From Lacinutrix venerupis (GTDB lineage: Bacteria; Bacteroidota; Bacteroidia; Flavobacteriales; Flavobacteriaceae), in the NCBI RefSeq assembly GCF_003663945.1, contig NZ_RCCH01000005.1, positions 62,001 to 126,000 on the forward strand: a stretch of 64,000 nucleotides of DNA. The letters run 5' to 3'. The first letter of the stretch is position 1; each line of letters opens with the position of its first letter. Under the pieces are notes generated by a model that worked only from the letters and a program-made list of their open reading frames with translations, searched no databases and was not told where the DNA came from. A program made the translations under genes and the position numbers. Shown piece by piece: positions 1 to 8,559 of the stretch.

Positions 1-348
1 TATATGAATGCTATTGGGTTTAATAATATTGCTGCTTACGAAAAAGAACTTTTAGATTATGGAACTAAAAGACTTTTAGAAATTGAAGGTTTAAAAATAT
101 ATGGCACTTCAATAAACAAAACATCTGTTATTAGTTTTAATCTTAAAGGTATTCATCCATACGATGTTGGTACACTATTAGACAAAATGGGAATTGCCGT
201 AAGAACAGGACACCACTGCGCACAACCAATTATGGATTATTATAAAATTCCAGGAACTATACGCGCTTCTTTTGCTTTTTACAACACTAAAGCAGAAATA
301 GATACCTTAATAGAAGGTGTTAAAAAAGCAAAAATGATGTTGTCATAA
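1..348 (+). CDS. sufS: Cysteine desulfurase SufS, C-terminal part (5' truncated by window edge)
   Basis: C-terminal ~115 residues of a class V PLP-dependent cysteine desulfurase, which removes sulfur from L-cysteine and passes it as persulfide to SufE for Fe-S cluster assembly. The reading frame is open to the left edge, so the methionine at base 4 is internal. The motif RTGHHCAQP holds the persulfide-forming cysteine (residue 72 counted from that Met), and the ending IRASFAFYNTKAEID is typical of SufS rather than IscS. sufE and a sufT-like gene follow within 1.4 kb, which supports the SUF assignment. The PLP lysine and the N-terminal domain lie outside the window. Confidence 0.93.
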   Translation, partial: YMNAIGFNNIAAYEKELLDYGTKRLLEIEGLKIYGTSINKTSVISFNLKGIHPYDVGTLLDKMGIAVRTGHHCAQPIMDYYKIPGTIRASFAFYNTKAEIDTLIEGVKKAKMMLS

Positions 349-402
349 TTACTTTGGCTTCTTTTTTGTAATATTATACTATAAATAATTAACTATTATA
401 TT

Positions 403-1206
403 ATGAAAACAATTACAATGTTACTCTTTGCTATTATATTAAATGCTTGTGGAGCCAGTAATAAAGCCACTACAAATTTAGTAGATAGTGACACAAATAA
501 AACCCAACAAACATTAAATGGCACATTTAATGTTATAAATACAAACTCAAAAAATCTTACGATTACTTTTGATGAAACAACCAATCGTGTCTCTGGTTTT
601 TCAGGTTGCAATAATTTTTTTGGAAATTATACTTTAAATAAAAACAGTCTTGTTTTTAGCGGTTTAGGTTTAACTAGAAAAATGTGCGAAGAGCAAAATA
701 ATTTAGCTGAACAACAGATGATAACTGCTTTAAACGAAACTACTAGTTTTGAAATTAAAGACAATAAAATCATATTTAAAAAAGCAGAAAAAGAACTACT
801 TTCTGCTATAAAAAATACAGATGCCAAAATAATGCAAGACCATAATATTAGTATAGAATATAGTACTTCAACTAGAGCTGCGTCAAAAAAAATAACTTTA
901 GAAGATAAAACAGTAAGTGTACAAAATAGAAACGACAATACACCTAAGACAACTAATTGTTCAAACGAGAATTGGGCTAAAGTAATGGCTATGGTTTCAA
1001 ATTTAAATTTAAAAACTCTTACAACTTTAGAGCCTCCAAGCAAAGCTCACCAATACGATGGTGCTCCATTAGCATATTTTTCTATCACAAAAGATGGAGA
1101 AACATATAAAACTCCAGCTTTTGATGCCGGAAAACCTAATAAAGAAATTGAACCTTTGGTTAGTATGCTAATAAATATTGCCAAGTCTACAACAGAAAAG
1201 AACTAA
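403..1206 (+). CDS. META-domain (HslJ-like) lipoprotein
   Basis: A 267-residue predicted lipoprotein. A short basic N-terminus and hydrophobic stretch end in the lipobox LNAC with Cys16. Residues ~40-130 form a META domain: LNGTFNVI start, FSGCNNFFGNY core, then a conserved Cys near KMCEEQ. The META family includes E. coli HslJ; its biochemical role is unclear, and members are linked to envelope or stress functions. The remaining ~130 residues form a second domain I cannot name, with NCSNENWAKVMAMV and a region that looks like an extracytoplasmic fold. The gene sits between sufS and sufE, 55 bp after the former and 40 bp before the latter, an odd place for an envelope lipoprotein. Function is not established. 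Confidence 0.8.
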   Translation: MKTITMLLFAIILNACGASNKATTNLVDSDTNKTQQTLNGTFNVINTNSKNLTITFDETTNRVSGFSGCNNFFGNYTLNKNSLVFSGLGLTRKMCEEQNNLAEQQMITALNETTSFEIKDNKIIFKKAEKELLSAIKNTDAKIMQDHNISIEYSTSTRAASKKITLEDKTVSVQNRNDNTPKTTNCSNENWAKVMAMVSNLNLKTLTTLEPPSKAHQYDGAPLAYFSITKDGETYKTPAFDAGKPNKEIEPLVSMLINIAKSTTEKN

Positions 1207-1215
1207 AGAATTTAG

Positions 1216-1223
1216 TAAATTTG
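1216..1223 (+). promoter_or_regulatory. Putative -7 element upstream of sufE
   Basis: TAAATTTG matches the Bacteroidota -7 consensus TAnnTTTG and lies 24 bp before the sufE ATG. I see no convincing -33 TTG. It would let sufE-sufT be transcribed independently of sufS. Confidence 0.4.
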
Positions 1224-1246
1224 TAGTAGAAAAATTAACTTGATAA

Positions 1247-1672
1247 ATGCAAAGTATTAAAGAGATACAAGACGAAATTATAGACGAGTTTTCAATGTTT
1301 GAAGATTGGGAGGAACGCTATCAATATATGATAGATTTAGGTAAAGACCTACCTTTAATTGATGAACAATTTAAAACCGAAGACAATATTATTAAAGGAT
1401 GCCAAAGTAAAGTTTGGGTACATGCAGAATTAAAAAATAATGCATTGGAATTTACAGCAGATAGTGATGCTATAATTACAAAAGGTATTATTGCTATCTT
1501 AATTAGAGCATTCTCTAATCAACATCCAAAAGATATAATTGAAGCTAACACAGATTTTATAGACAAAATTGGTTTAAAAGAGCATTTGTCTCCAACAAGA
1601 GCAAATGGTTTGGTTAGCATGATAAAACAAATTAAAATGTATGCCATTGCGTACCAAACTCAATTAAGTTAA
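1247..1672 (+). CDS. sufE: Sulfur acceptor protein SufE
   Basis: 141 residues, the normal SufE length. SufE accepts persulfide sulfur from SufS and hands it to the scaffold. The family signature FEDWEERYQYMIDLGKDLP is at residues 18-36, and the acceptor cysteine is Cys52 in IKGCQSKVWV. ATG start; the next gene, a sufT-like ORF, begins 63 bp downstream in the same orientation. The match is clear along the whole length and no key residue is missing. Confidence 0.95.
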   Translation: MQSIKEIQDEIIDEFSMFEDWEERYQYMIDLGKDLPLIDEQFKTEDNIIKGCQSKVWVHAELKNNALEFTADSDAIITKGIIAILIRAFSNQHPKDIIEANTDFIDKIGLKEHLSPTRANGLVSMIKQIKMYAIAYQTQLS

Positions 1673-1735
1673 GTGGTTTTTTATAAAAATAATTTTATAA
1701 CAACAAAAAAACACATTAACAAAAAACAGTAAATT

Positions 1736-2062
1736 ATGAGTGATACAACAATAGACACCACAGCATTAGGAGAAAAAATAGTTGCCGTTATAAAAACCAT
1801 CTATGACCCAGAAATTCCTGTAGATATATACGAATTAGGTTTAATTTACGACGTTTTTGTAAACGAAGACTACGATGTTAAAATTTTAATGACATTAACA
1901 ACACCTAATTGTCCAGTGGCAGAAACACTTCCTTTAGAGGTAGAAGAAAAAGTAAAATCAATTAAAGACGTTAATGATGCTGAAGTTGAAATTACTTTCG
2001 ATCCGCCATGGAGTCAAGAATTAATGAGCGAAGAAGCAAAACTAGAACTAGGCATGTTATAA
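1736..2062 (+). CDS. sufT: SUF system-associated DUF59/MIP18-family protein
   Basis: A 108-residue DUF59 protein. The core DPEIPVDIYELGLIY is at residues 24-38 and the conserved TTPNCP puts Cys59 in the metal- or cluster-binding loop. Relatives (SufT, and eukaryotic CIA2/MIP18) help mature Fe-S proteins and are often encoded with suf genes, as here after sufE. The gene is followed after 10 bp by an ABC exporter. Family assignment is secure. The specific SufT name rests on the neighbourhood, because paralogues also occur in phenylacetate (PaaD) operons. Confidence 0.85.
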   Translation: MSDTTIDTTALGEKIVAVIKTIYDPEIPVDIYELGLIYDVFVNEDYDVKILMTLTTPNCPVAETLPLEVEEKVKSIKDVNDAEVEITFDPPWSQELMSEEAKLELGML

Positions 2063-2072
2063 ATAATTTTAA

Positions 2073-3908
2073 ATGCCTAAACGTAAACTAACATCACTTA
2101 AAGACAATAAAAAAACAAGTTTAAAACAGTCTTTTAGTGCACTGGTTTTCATTCCTAGATTTTTCAAAGAAATTTGGAAAACTAATAAAAAACTGTTTTT
2201 ACTTTCTGCTTTTTGTAGGCTTATTGGTGCTCTTTTACCAGTTATTATACTTTGGATTGGTAAAATTATTATTGATGAAATTATCTTACAATCTAAAGCA
2301 GATGTTTCAGATTTAACACTACTCTGGACCTATGTTGCCGTAGAATTTGGATTAATTATACTATCAGACTTAGTAAGCAGAGCTATTTCGCTAACAGATG
2401 GTTTACTAGGCGATTCTTATTCTATAGACTCTTCAGTAAGAATTATAAAAAAAACAAATCAAATAAACATAAGTCTTTTAGAAGACTCTGAGTTTTACGA
2501 TAAATTAGAGCGCGCCAGAACACAAACAACTGGCCGCGTTGGTTTAATGTCTAACGCCTTAGGAGAAGTACAAAGCCTTATTTCTATACTCACCTTGGTT
2601 GCCGGTTTAGTTTATTTTGAACCTTACTTAATTATTCTTTTAGTATTAAGCATTATACCATCGTTTATAAACGAAATATGGTTTAGCCAGCAGCAATATT
2701 CTTTAGCACGCGGTTGGACTGCAGAGCGTAGAGAACTCGATTACTTACGTTTTATTGGCGCTAACGATAAAACAGCAAAAGAAATAAAACTCTTTGGACT
2801 AACAGATTTTGTAGTTAATAGGTTTAAAAACCTCTCTCAAGAATATTACGATTTAAACAAAAAGCTCGCAGTAAAACGATCGGCTTTAGGTTTTTTATTT
2901 AATGTTTTAGGTACTTTAAGCTATTATGGTGCTTATGTATTTATTATTTATAGAGTAATTTCTGGAGCTATTACCTTAGGCGAATTAACTTTCCTATCAG
3001 GATCATTTAACAGGCTTACCAAAAATTTACAAGACTTCTTTTCAAAATTTACAAGAATTACAGAAAGCGCTTTATATTTAAAAGACTATTTCGATTTTTT
3101 AGACATATCTATAGAACCTAACCATAAAGAAGATACTCCACTTCCAGAAACCATAAAAAAGGGATTCGAATTTAAAAACGTTAGGTTTGCCTACCCAGGA
3201 TCAGATAACGAAATATTAAAAGGTATTAGTTTTACAATGAAAGCTGGCGAAAAACTAGCCTTTGTAGGACAAAATGGAGCAGGAAAAACAACCTTAACTA
3301 AACTTATATTACGTTTTTACGAACCAACCTCGGGAGAAATATTACTAGACGGTATTAATATTAACAGGTTCAACAAAGCAGACTATCAAGAATATTTTGG
3401 TGTCATTTTTCAAGATTTCTTTAAATACGAGTTTACAGTTAAAGAAAACATTGCCATTGGTGATATAGATGAAATAGATAACCAAACTAAAATTGAAAAC
3501 GCAGCAGCACTTAGTTTAGCCAACGAAGTAGTACAAGATTTAAAGTTTGGTTACAACCAACAATTAGGAAAACGTTTTGCAAAAGGACAAGAACTTTCTG
3601 GAGGTCAATGGCAAAAAGTAGCATTAGCAAGAGCCTACATGAAAGATGCTAAAGTAATGATATTAGATGAGCCAACCTCTGCACTAGATGCCAAAGCAGA
3701 AAGCGAAGTGTTTGACCGTTTTATTGGCTTAACACAAGGCAAAACAAGTATTATTATTTCTCATAGATTTAGTACCGTTAGGCAAGCCGATAGAATTTTA
3801 GTGCTAGAAGAAGGACGCGTACTAGAAATTGGAACGCACGAAGAATTAATGCAAAACAAATTATTGTACGCAGAATTATTTACACTACAAGCAGAAGGAT
3901 ACCAATAA
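2073..3908 (+). CDS. ABC exporter, fused permease and ATPase
   Basis: A 611-residue half-transporter with an N-terminal exporter-type membrane domain (residues ~25-330, about six hydrophobic segments) and a C-terminal ATPase. In the ATPase, Walker A is GQNGAGKTT (~399-407), the signature is LSGGQWQKVALARA, and Walker B is VMILDEPTSALD followed by the switch histidine in IIISHRFSTV. Signature Q-to-W wording and overall style match the MsbA/multidrug-lipid exporter group; the substrate cannot be read from sequence. It probably acts as a homodimer in the inner membrane. It starts 10 bp after the sufT-like gene and ends 17 bp before a DUF2480 gene, so it may be co-transcribed with both. Confidence 0.85.
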   Translation: MPKRKLTSLKDNKKTSLKQSFSALVFIPRFFKEIWKTNKKLFLLSAFCRLIGALLPVIILWIGKIIIDEIILQSKADVSDLTLLWTYVAVEFGLIILSDLVSRAISLTDGLLGDSYSIDSSVRIIKKTNQINISLLEDSEFYDKLERARTQTTGRVGLMSNALGEVQSLISILTLVAGLVYFEPYLIILLVLSIIPSFINEIWFSQQQYSLARGWTAERRELDYLRFIGANDKTAKEIKLFGLTDFVVNRFKNLSQEYYDLNKKLAVKRSALGFLFNVLGTLSYYGAYVFIIYRVISGAITLGELTFLSGSFNRLTKNLQDFFSKFTRITESALYLKDYFDFLDISIEPNHKEDTPLPETIKKGFEFKNVRFAYPGSDNEILKGISFTMKAGEKLAFVGQNGAGKTTLTKLILRFYEPTSGEILLDGININRFNKADYQEYFGVIFQDFFKYEFTVKENIAIGDIDEIDNQTKIENAAALSLANEVVQDLKFGYNQQLGKRFAKGQELSGGQWQKVALARAYMKDAKVMILDEPTSALDAKAESEVFDRFIGLTQGKTSIIISHRFSTVRQADRILVLEEGRVLEIGTHEELMQNKLLYAELFTLQAEGYQ

Positions 3909-3925
3909 ATATTTAAATTTGTATT

Positions 3926-4429
3926 ATGGCAGAAGAAATTATAAATCGCGTAGCAAACAGCAAATTAGTTGTTTTTGATCTTGAGGATTTTTATCCTGAA
4001 GGTAAACGCATTGTTTTTGATATTAAAGACTGGTTGTATGAAGGTTTTGTTTTACGTGAAAAAGATTTTCGTGAAAAAGTAAAAAATTACAATTGGTCGC
4101 AACACCAAGACCAATACGTAGCACTTACCTGCTCTACCGATGCTATTGTACCAGCTTGGGCATTTATGTTAATTACACTACAACTTCAACCTTATACAAA
4201 AAAAACAGTTTTAGGCAATTTAGAAGCACTAGAAACAGAAATTTACCAAGAAATAATAGCCAATTTAGACACTAAAATTTATAAAGACAAACCTGTTATT
4301 ATTAAAGGTTGCTCTAAAAAACCAGTACCAGATAGCGCATTAATTATGGTAAGTAACAAGTTAAAACCAGTTGTAAAATCCATATTATTTGGTGAAGCTT
4401 GCTCATCTGTGCCATTATTTAAACGTTAG
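3926..4429 (+). CDS. DUF2480 family protein
   Basis: 167 residues, all soluble, no signal peptide. The start MAEEIINRVANSKLVVFDLEDF and the later CSTDAIVPAWAFMLI and IKGCSKKPVPDSALI are characteristic of DUF2480, a family found almost only in Bacteroidota and often next to suf genes. Several cysteines (in ALTCST, KGCSKK, GEACSS) could bind a metal or cluster, but that is speculation. No enzymatic motif is recognised. It closes the suf-proximal gene run; a promoter-bearing spacer follows. Confidence 0.82.
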   Translation: MAEEIINRVANSKLVVFDLEDFYPEGKRIVFDIKDWLYEGFVLREKDFREKVKNYNWSQHQDQYVALTCSTDAIVPAWAFMLITLQLQPYTKKTVLGNLEALETEIYQEIIANLDTKIYKDKPVIIKGCSKKPVPDSALIMVSNKLKPVVKSILFGEACSSVPLFKR

Positions 4430-4508
4430 TTGTCGTTTAAACCAATCACTTAATCTATATTTTACACTAAATAGTCGTTATAATTTTAGCAATTACTTCT
4501 AATTGCTA

Positions 4509-4516
4509 TACTTTTG
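4509..4516 (+). promoter_or_regulatory. Putative -7 element for the DUF3078 gene
   Basis: TACTTTTG fits TAnnTTTG and lies 24 bp before the chosen ATG at 4541. It also overlaps the TTG at 4514, which argues that this TTG is promoter sequence and not the start codon. Confidence 0.45.
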
Positions 4517-4540
4517 CAACATAAAATTTTAATATTCAAA

Positions 4541-5485
4541 ATGAAAAAACTTTTATTATTATTAGCGTTATCTATTGGAACATTTTCAATTAACGCACAG
4601 ACAAAAGAAGAGTTAAAAACTCAAAAAGCAGAAAAACAAGCTGAGGCAGACAAGTTTCAAGCCGAAGCGAATGCAATACAAGCACAAATAGATGCACTTC
4701 CAGGATGGAGAAAAGGTCTTTTTGGTACTGTAGGTGGTACTATTTCTAACTTTAGCAATTGGTACTCTCAAGGTACTCCAGATAATGCTTCTGGAAACAT
4801 TGGTGTTTCTATTAATGGTTTTGCTAATTTAATTGAAGATAAATTTTTCTGGAGAAACTCTTTAACAACTAACTTAAATTGGGTTAAGTTAGACGATAAA
4901 AATGACCCTACAGATGATGACAATTTTAACCCAACTACAGATGTTTTTAACATTTCTTCTTTATACGGAAGAAACCTTACTAAAAACTTTGCTGTTTCTG
5001 GTTTAGCAGAATATAGAACAACATTATTAGACAACTTTAACGACCCAGGATACTTAGACGTTGGTGTTGGTGGAACTTGGACACCTTTAGAAAATTTAAT
5101 TGTTGTTGTACACCCATTAAACTACAACTTTGTATTTGCAGATAATGACGCTATTTTTGATTCTTCTTTAGGCGCAAAAATTGTTGCAGATTATACAAGA
5201 CAAATTGGTGCAATTAGCTTTAAGTCTAACTTATCTACTTTCCAGAGCTATAAAAGCGGAGACTTATCTAATGTAACTTGGACAAACTCATTTAGCTATA
5301 CTTTATGGAAAATGATTGGTGTTGGTTTTGATTTTGGTTTAAGAAGCAACAAACAAGAAGCACTTAACTATGCATTAGGACAGTTCGATCCTTTAGCAAT
5401 TCCTGCTCAAGCAGTTCCAACATTTGACAATGTAGATAACAAATTACAGTCTTACTGGCTATTAGGTTTAAGCTATAACCTATAG
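4541..5485 (+). CDS. DUF3078 outer-membrane-type protein
   Basis: 314 residues from the ATG at 4541; an in-frame TTG 27 bp upstream is less likely because the signal peptide (MKKLLLLLALSIGTFSINAQ, cut after Ala-Gln) begins at the ATG. After the signal, residues ~20-55 form a charged, Ala/Glu/Lys/Gln-rich coiled coil. From GWRKGLFGTVGG onward the protein alternates short beta strands rich in Asn, Ser, Trp and Phe and ends in WLLGLSYNL, like a beta barrel. DUF3078 proteins are Bacteroidota outer-membrane or periplasmic proteins of unknown role. The gene has its own promoter-like and terminator sequences, so it is probably monocistronic. Confidence 0.85.
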   Translation: MKKLLLLLALSIGTFSINAQTKEELKTQKAEKQAEADKFQAEANAIQAQIDALPGWRKGLFGTVGGTISNFSNWYSQGTPDNASGNIGVSINGFANLIEDKFFWRNSLTTNLNWVKLDDKNDPTDDDNFNPTTDVFNISSLYGRNLTKNFAVSGLAEYRTTLLDNFNDPGYLDVGVGGTWTPLENLIVVVHPLNYNFVFADNDAIFDSSLGAKIVADYTRQIGAISFKSNLSTFQSYKSGDLSNVTWTNSFSYTLWKMIGVGFDFGLRSNKQEALNYALGQFDPLAIPAQAVPTFDNVDNKLQSYWLLGLSYNL

Positions 5486-5506
5486 ATTATATACTATAAC
5501 ATTTTT

Positions 5507-5541
5507 AAAAAACGCGTTTCTTAAAAGAAACGCGTTTTTTT
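5507..5541. terminator. Rho-independent terminator after the DUF3078 gene
   Basis: Perfect 14-bp inverted repeat AAAAAACGCGTTTC / GAAACGCGTTTTTT around a TTAAAA loop, with T and A tracts on both sides. It sits between two genes on the + strand and abuts the next gene's leader. Confidence 0.85.
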
Positions 5542-5569
5542 GTATCTTTCTGTTTTTAAAACTTTTAAA

Positions 5570-6064
5570 ATGAAAAAAGCACTTATATCATGTTTAATCC
5601 TAACTTTTTTTTCTTGTAAAAAAGAAGTAAAACAAACAGAAGTATTAAAAAAAAATTATGAAAAAATTGAACAACTACAATGGCTAGTTGGAAACTGGAC
5701 TAATATTACTGAAAAAAAACAATCTTTCGAAAACTGGCAAAAAGCAAATGATAGTACTTTAAAAGCACATAGCTATACTATTGTAGAAAACGACACCGTT
5801 TTTGCAGAGCGCATTACACTACAACAAATTGATACCACAGTAGCTTTTACGGTTGTGGCTTATAATGAAAATGACAATAAGCCAGTAACTTTTATACTTA
5901 AACCTACTAATAATAATATTTCTACTTTCGAGAATTTAAAACATGATTTTCCGTCAAAAATATCATATTCAAATCCAGTAAAAGATTCAATACATGCTTG
6001 GATTGAAGGTAACATGGATAATGAACAAGTAAAAGTAGATTTTTATTACAAAAGAGCAGAATAA
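5570..6064 (+). CDS. DUF6265-type lipoprotein
   Basis: 164 residues from the ATG at 5570; an in-frame TTG at 5540 lies inside the preceding terminator and is rejected. The N-terminus is a lipoprotein signal ending in TFFSC with Cys16. The domain begins LQWLVGNWTN, has SFENWQKANDSTLKAHSY and repeated strand pairs ending in KVDFYYKR, matching the DUF6265 lipocalin-like fold. No function is known for the family. It is convergent with the penicillin-binding protein gene, with 17 bp between the stop codons. Confidence 0.72.
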   Translation: MKKALISCLILTFFSCKKEVKQTEVLKKNYEKIEQLQWLVGNWTNITEKKQSFENWQKANDSTLKAHSYTIVENDTVFAERITLQQIDTTVAFTVVAYNENDNKPVTFILKPTNNNISTFENLKHDFPSKISYSNPVKDSIHAWIEGNMDNEQVKVDFYYKRAE

Positions 6065-6081
6065 AAAGAATTTATAAAAAT

Positions 6082-8343
6082 CTAATGCTTTTTATTGAAC
6101 TTACGTTCGCTTTTCTTTTTACCAAATAGTCTTTTTAAGAAACCATCTCGCTTTTCATCTTCACAATTTAAAGCATCGATAACGCTAGCTGAAGGATTTT
6201 CGAAATTACTTTTTGTTATTGAATTATAATTTGAATCTAAATTTAATTTCTGATAAAATTTAGCAAAAATTGGTAGTGCTGAATTTGCACCTTGCCCTAA
6301 TCCTGTGGTTTTAAAACCAATATTATAATTATCGTTACCAACCCAATTTACAGTAACCAAATTTGGTGTTACACCTACAAACCAACCATCTTTATTATTT
6401 TGAGTTGTACCTGTTTTTCCTGCAATATTATTTTTAAGATTATAAGTAGAGCGAAGTCTTGCTGCAGTTCCAGAGTTTACAGTAGCTTTCATTATTTGTA
6501 GCATTACTTGTCTAGTATCGTCGCTATAAGCTTTAGTTGTATTTTCTTCTGGTTTAAAAGACACAATTTCTACTCCGTTTTTATCTTCAATTTTAGTAAT
6601 AAAATAAGGCTTAACCGGTTTACTATTGTTTACATAACTGGCATAAGCGCCAGCAAGTTCTTTTATATTAATTTCTGCTACACCCAAAGCTAAAGATGGT
6701 TCTTTAGGCAATTCTTTTGTAATACCTAATTTTTTAGCTTGCTGCAAAACATTATCTATTCCTACTTCATTTAAAACCTTAACTGCAATAGTATTCATAG
6801 ATTGGCTTAAAGCTGTTTCTAAATTGTAGTTAATATGTGGATCTTCGGCTTTACTTCCAGAGTTGGTTGGTGTCCAGTTTTTATAATCTGTATAAGTAAT
6901 GGCTTTTGGCGAAAAATAAGTACATGGTTTCATACCATTTTCTATAGCTGCGGTATACACAAAAGGTTTAAAGGTTGAACCTACTTGACGCTCGCTTTGC
7001 GAAACATGATCGTATTTAAAAAATCTATAATCTGCACCGCCAACATAAGTTCTTACTGCTCCTGTTTTAGGATCTAAAGCTATCATGCCTGTATTTAAAA
7101 ACTTTAAGTAATGTCGTAAACTATCTATTGTAGATAATTGTGCTTTTGTAACACCATCCCAATTAAATAATTCTACTTCATGTTTTACAGAAAGTGAATC
7201 TATAATTTGATCATGATTTAGACCTGAAGCTTTATGTTTTTTATATTCTTGTAATGTTTTTAAAGCACTCTCAATTAACTTTTTATTAGTTTTCCAAGGT
7301 GCATTTTTACCGTAAGAAGCTTCGTAAGCTTTTTGCAATTTTGCTAAGTGAGATTGCATAGCTTCTTCTGCATACTCTTGCATTTGCTGGTCTAATGTGG
7401 TGTGTACTATTAAACCATCGTTATACAAATCGTAAGGTTCGCCATTTGGCTTTTTATAATTGGCTAAAATGGTGCTTAATTCCTTTTTTAATTGTGCTCT
7501 AAAATAAGGTGCTAATCCTAAATCGTGATTAAAAGATTGGTAATCTAATTTTAAAGAGTCTTGTTTTGCTTTTTCTAATTCTGTTTCTTTTAAAAAATTG
7601 TATTTGAACATTTGCTGTAGTACAACATCACGACGTTTCTGGCTATTTGCTAAATTTCGTCTAGGATTATAATAACTATTTGCTTTTAAACTTCCTATTA
7701 ATGTTGCTGCTTGCGATACCGTTAAATTACTTGTAGAAACGTTAAAAAATTTACGCGATGCACTTTCTATACCATATGTATTATCTGGAAACGGTACTGT
7801 GTTAAGGTAAAGTGTTAGTATTTCTTTTTTGGTGTAAATTTTCTCTATTCGTTTTGCAACAATAGACTCTTTTATTTTATTAATTACTGTACTAAAAGCA
7901 AAGTGATTTTCTCTTCCAAATAAATTTTTTGCTAACTGTAATGTTATTGTACTGCCGCCTCCAGACGATTGGTCTTGAAATAGAATAGTTTTAAAAAACA
8001 CACGTAATAAACTTACATTATCTACGCCATCATGCTCGTAAAACCTAACATCTTCTGTTGCTATTAAAGCATTTAGAAGGTGTTTAGGAAATTCTTGGTA
8101 TGTTAATGGCTGCCTATCGTAAATATAATATTTACCAATAAGTGTGCTGTCTTTATCTAAAATTTGGGTGGCTTCGGCTTGTTTTAAGTTTGTTAATTCT
8201 GCAGTATTTGGTAGTTTTCCAAAGGCTCCAAAATAGATACTTAGGTAAAAAATTATGCTTAAAGTTAGTACTATTACTCCTGTTAAAAGGCTTTTTTTTA
8301 CCCATTTCTTTTTTAGTAATGCTTTTATTTTTTGTTTTATCAT
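6082..8343 (-). CDS. Bifunctional class A penicillin-binding protein
   Basis: 753 residues. It polymerises and cross-links peptidoglycan. One N-terminal membrane span (about residues 16-37) is followed by a GT51 glycosyltransferase domain with EDVRFYEHDGVD (catalytic Glu) and GGGSTITLQLAKNLF. The transpeptidase domain has the nucleophile motif STFK in RQVGSTFKPF, SMN in SQSMNTIA and KTGTT. The C-terminus is Lys/Arg-rich (KRLFGKKKSERKFNKKH). A second class A PBP with the same layout is encoded at 32668-35022, so this strain has at least two. I call it PBP1A-like and give no symbol because the paralogues cannot be ordered from sequence alone. Confidence 0.92.
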   Translation of the reverse strand: MIKQKIKALLKKKWVKKSLLTGVIVLTLSIIFYLSIYFGAFGKLPNTAELTNLKQAEATQILDKDSTLIGKYYIYDRQPLTYQEFPKHLLNALIATEDVRFYEHDGVDNVSLLRVFFKTILFQDQSSGGGSTITLQLAKNLFGRENHFAFSTVINKIKESIVAKRIEKIYTKKEILTLYLNTVPFPDNTYGIESASRKFFNVSTSNLTVSQAATLIGSLKANSYYNPRRNLANSQKRRDVVLQQMFKYNFLKETELEKAKQDSLKLDYQSFNHDLGLAPYFRAQLKKELSTILANYKKPNGEPYDLYNDGLIVHTTLDQQMQEYAEEAMQSHLAKLQKAYEASYGKNAPWKTNKKLIESALKTLQEYKKHKASGLNHDQIIDSLSVKHEVELFNWDGVTKAQLSTIDSLRHYLKFLNTGMIALDPKTGAVRTYVGGADYRFFKYDHVSQSERQVGSTFKPFVYTAAIENGMKPCTYFSPKAITYTDYKNWTPTNSGSKAEDPHINYNLETALSQSMNTIAVKVLNEVGIDNVLQQAKKLGITKELPKEPSLALGVAEINIKELAGAYASYVNNSKPVKPYFITKIEDKNGVEIVSFKPEENTTKAYSDDTRQVMLQIMKATVNSGTAARLRSTYNLKNNIAGKTGTTQNNKDGWFVGVTPNLVTVNWVGNDNYNIGFKTTGLGQGANSALPIFAKFYQKLNLDSNYNSITKSNFENPSASVIDALNCEDEKRDGFLKRLFGKKKSERKFNKKH

Positions 8344-8423
8344 GTATGGTTATTACGTGAAAATGTGTTGCTTTATTTAGATACGGTATTAGGGTTTGTG
8401 TTGGTTGTAATTGTGTTAAAAAT

Positions 8424-8454
8424 AAAAGCACTTCTAATAGGAAGAAGTGCTTTT
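8424..8454 (-). terminator. Hairpin terminator downstream of hflX
   Basis: Inverted repeat AAAAGCACTTC / GAAGTGCTTTT (11-bp arms, 9-base loop) with T-rich flanks on both strands. On the minus strand it lies between hflX and the PBP gene and is followed by an ATTTTTAA run, so it can end hflX transcription. Confidence 0.6.
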
Positions 8455-8461
8455 GTTTTTT

Positions 8462-8550
8462 GCGTTAAGGATAGTAGTGGCATCCTTTTTTTTGCTGCCA
8501 TATATGGCAAAAAAAAGATATAACGGATAGCCTGACCTTTAGGTAACGCC
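8462..8550 (+). ncRNA. Structured repeat element, copy 1 (GCGTTA...TAACGC)
   Basis: An 89-bp element with closing arms GCGTTA (8462-8467) and TAACGC (8544-8549). Inside, GGCATCC can pair with GGATAGCC across a large palindromic hairpin centred on TGCCATATATGGCA, and ACCT/AGGT forms a short second hairpin. The blocks GCGTTAAGGATAG, GATAGCCTGAC and GGTAACGCC recur in the spacer at 57864-57958 with a different interior. The element resembles dispersed structured RNA-like elements of Flavobacteria (possibly Flavo-1 in Rfam, from memory and not checked). Strand is assigned from the reading that gives the conserved blocks; it could be the other. Confidence 0.55.
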
Positions 8551-8559
8551 CTTATTAAT

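Noticed and set aside
4514-4540. TTG at 4514 as the start of the DUF3078 gene
   Set aside because: It overlaps the -7 element, and the signal peptide begins at the ATG at 4541.
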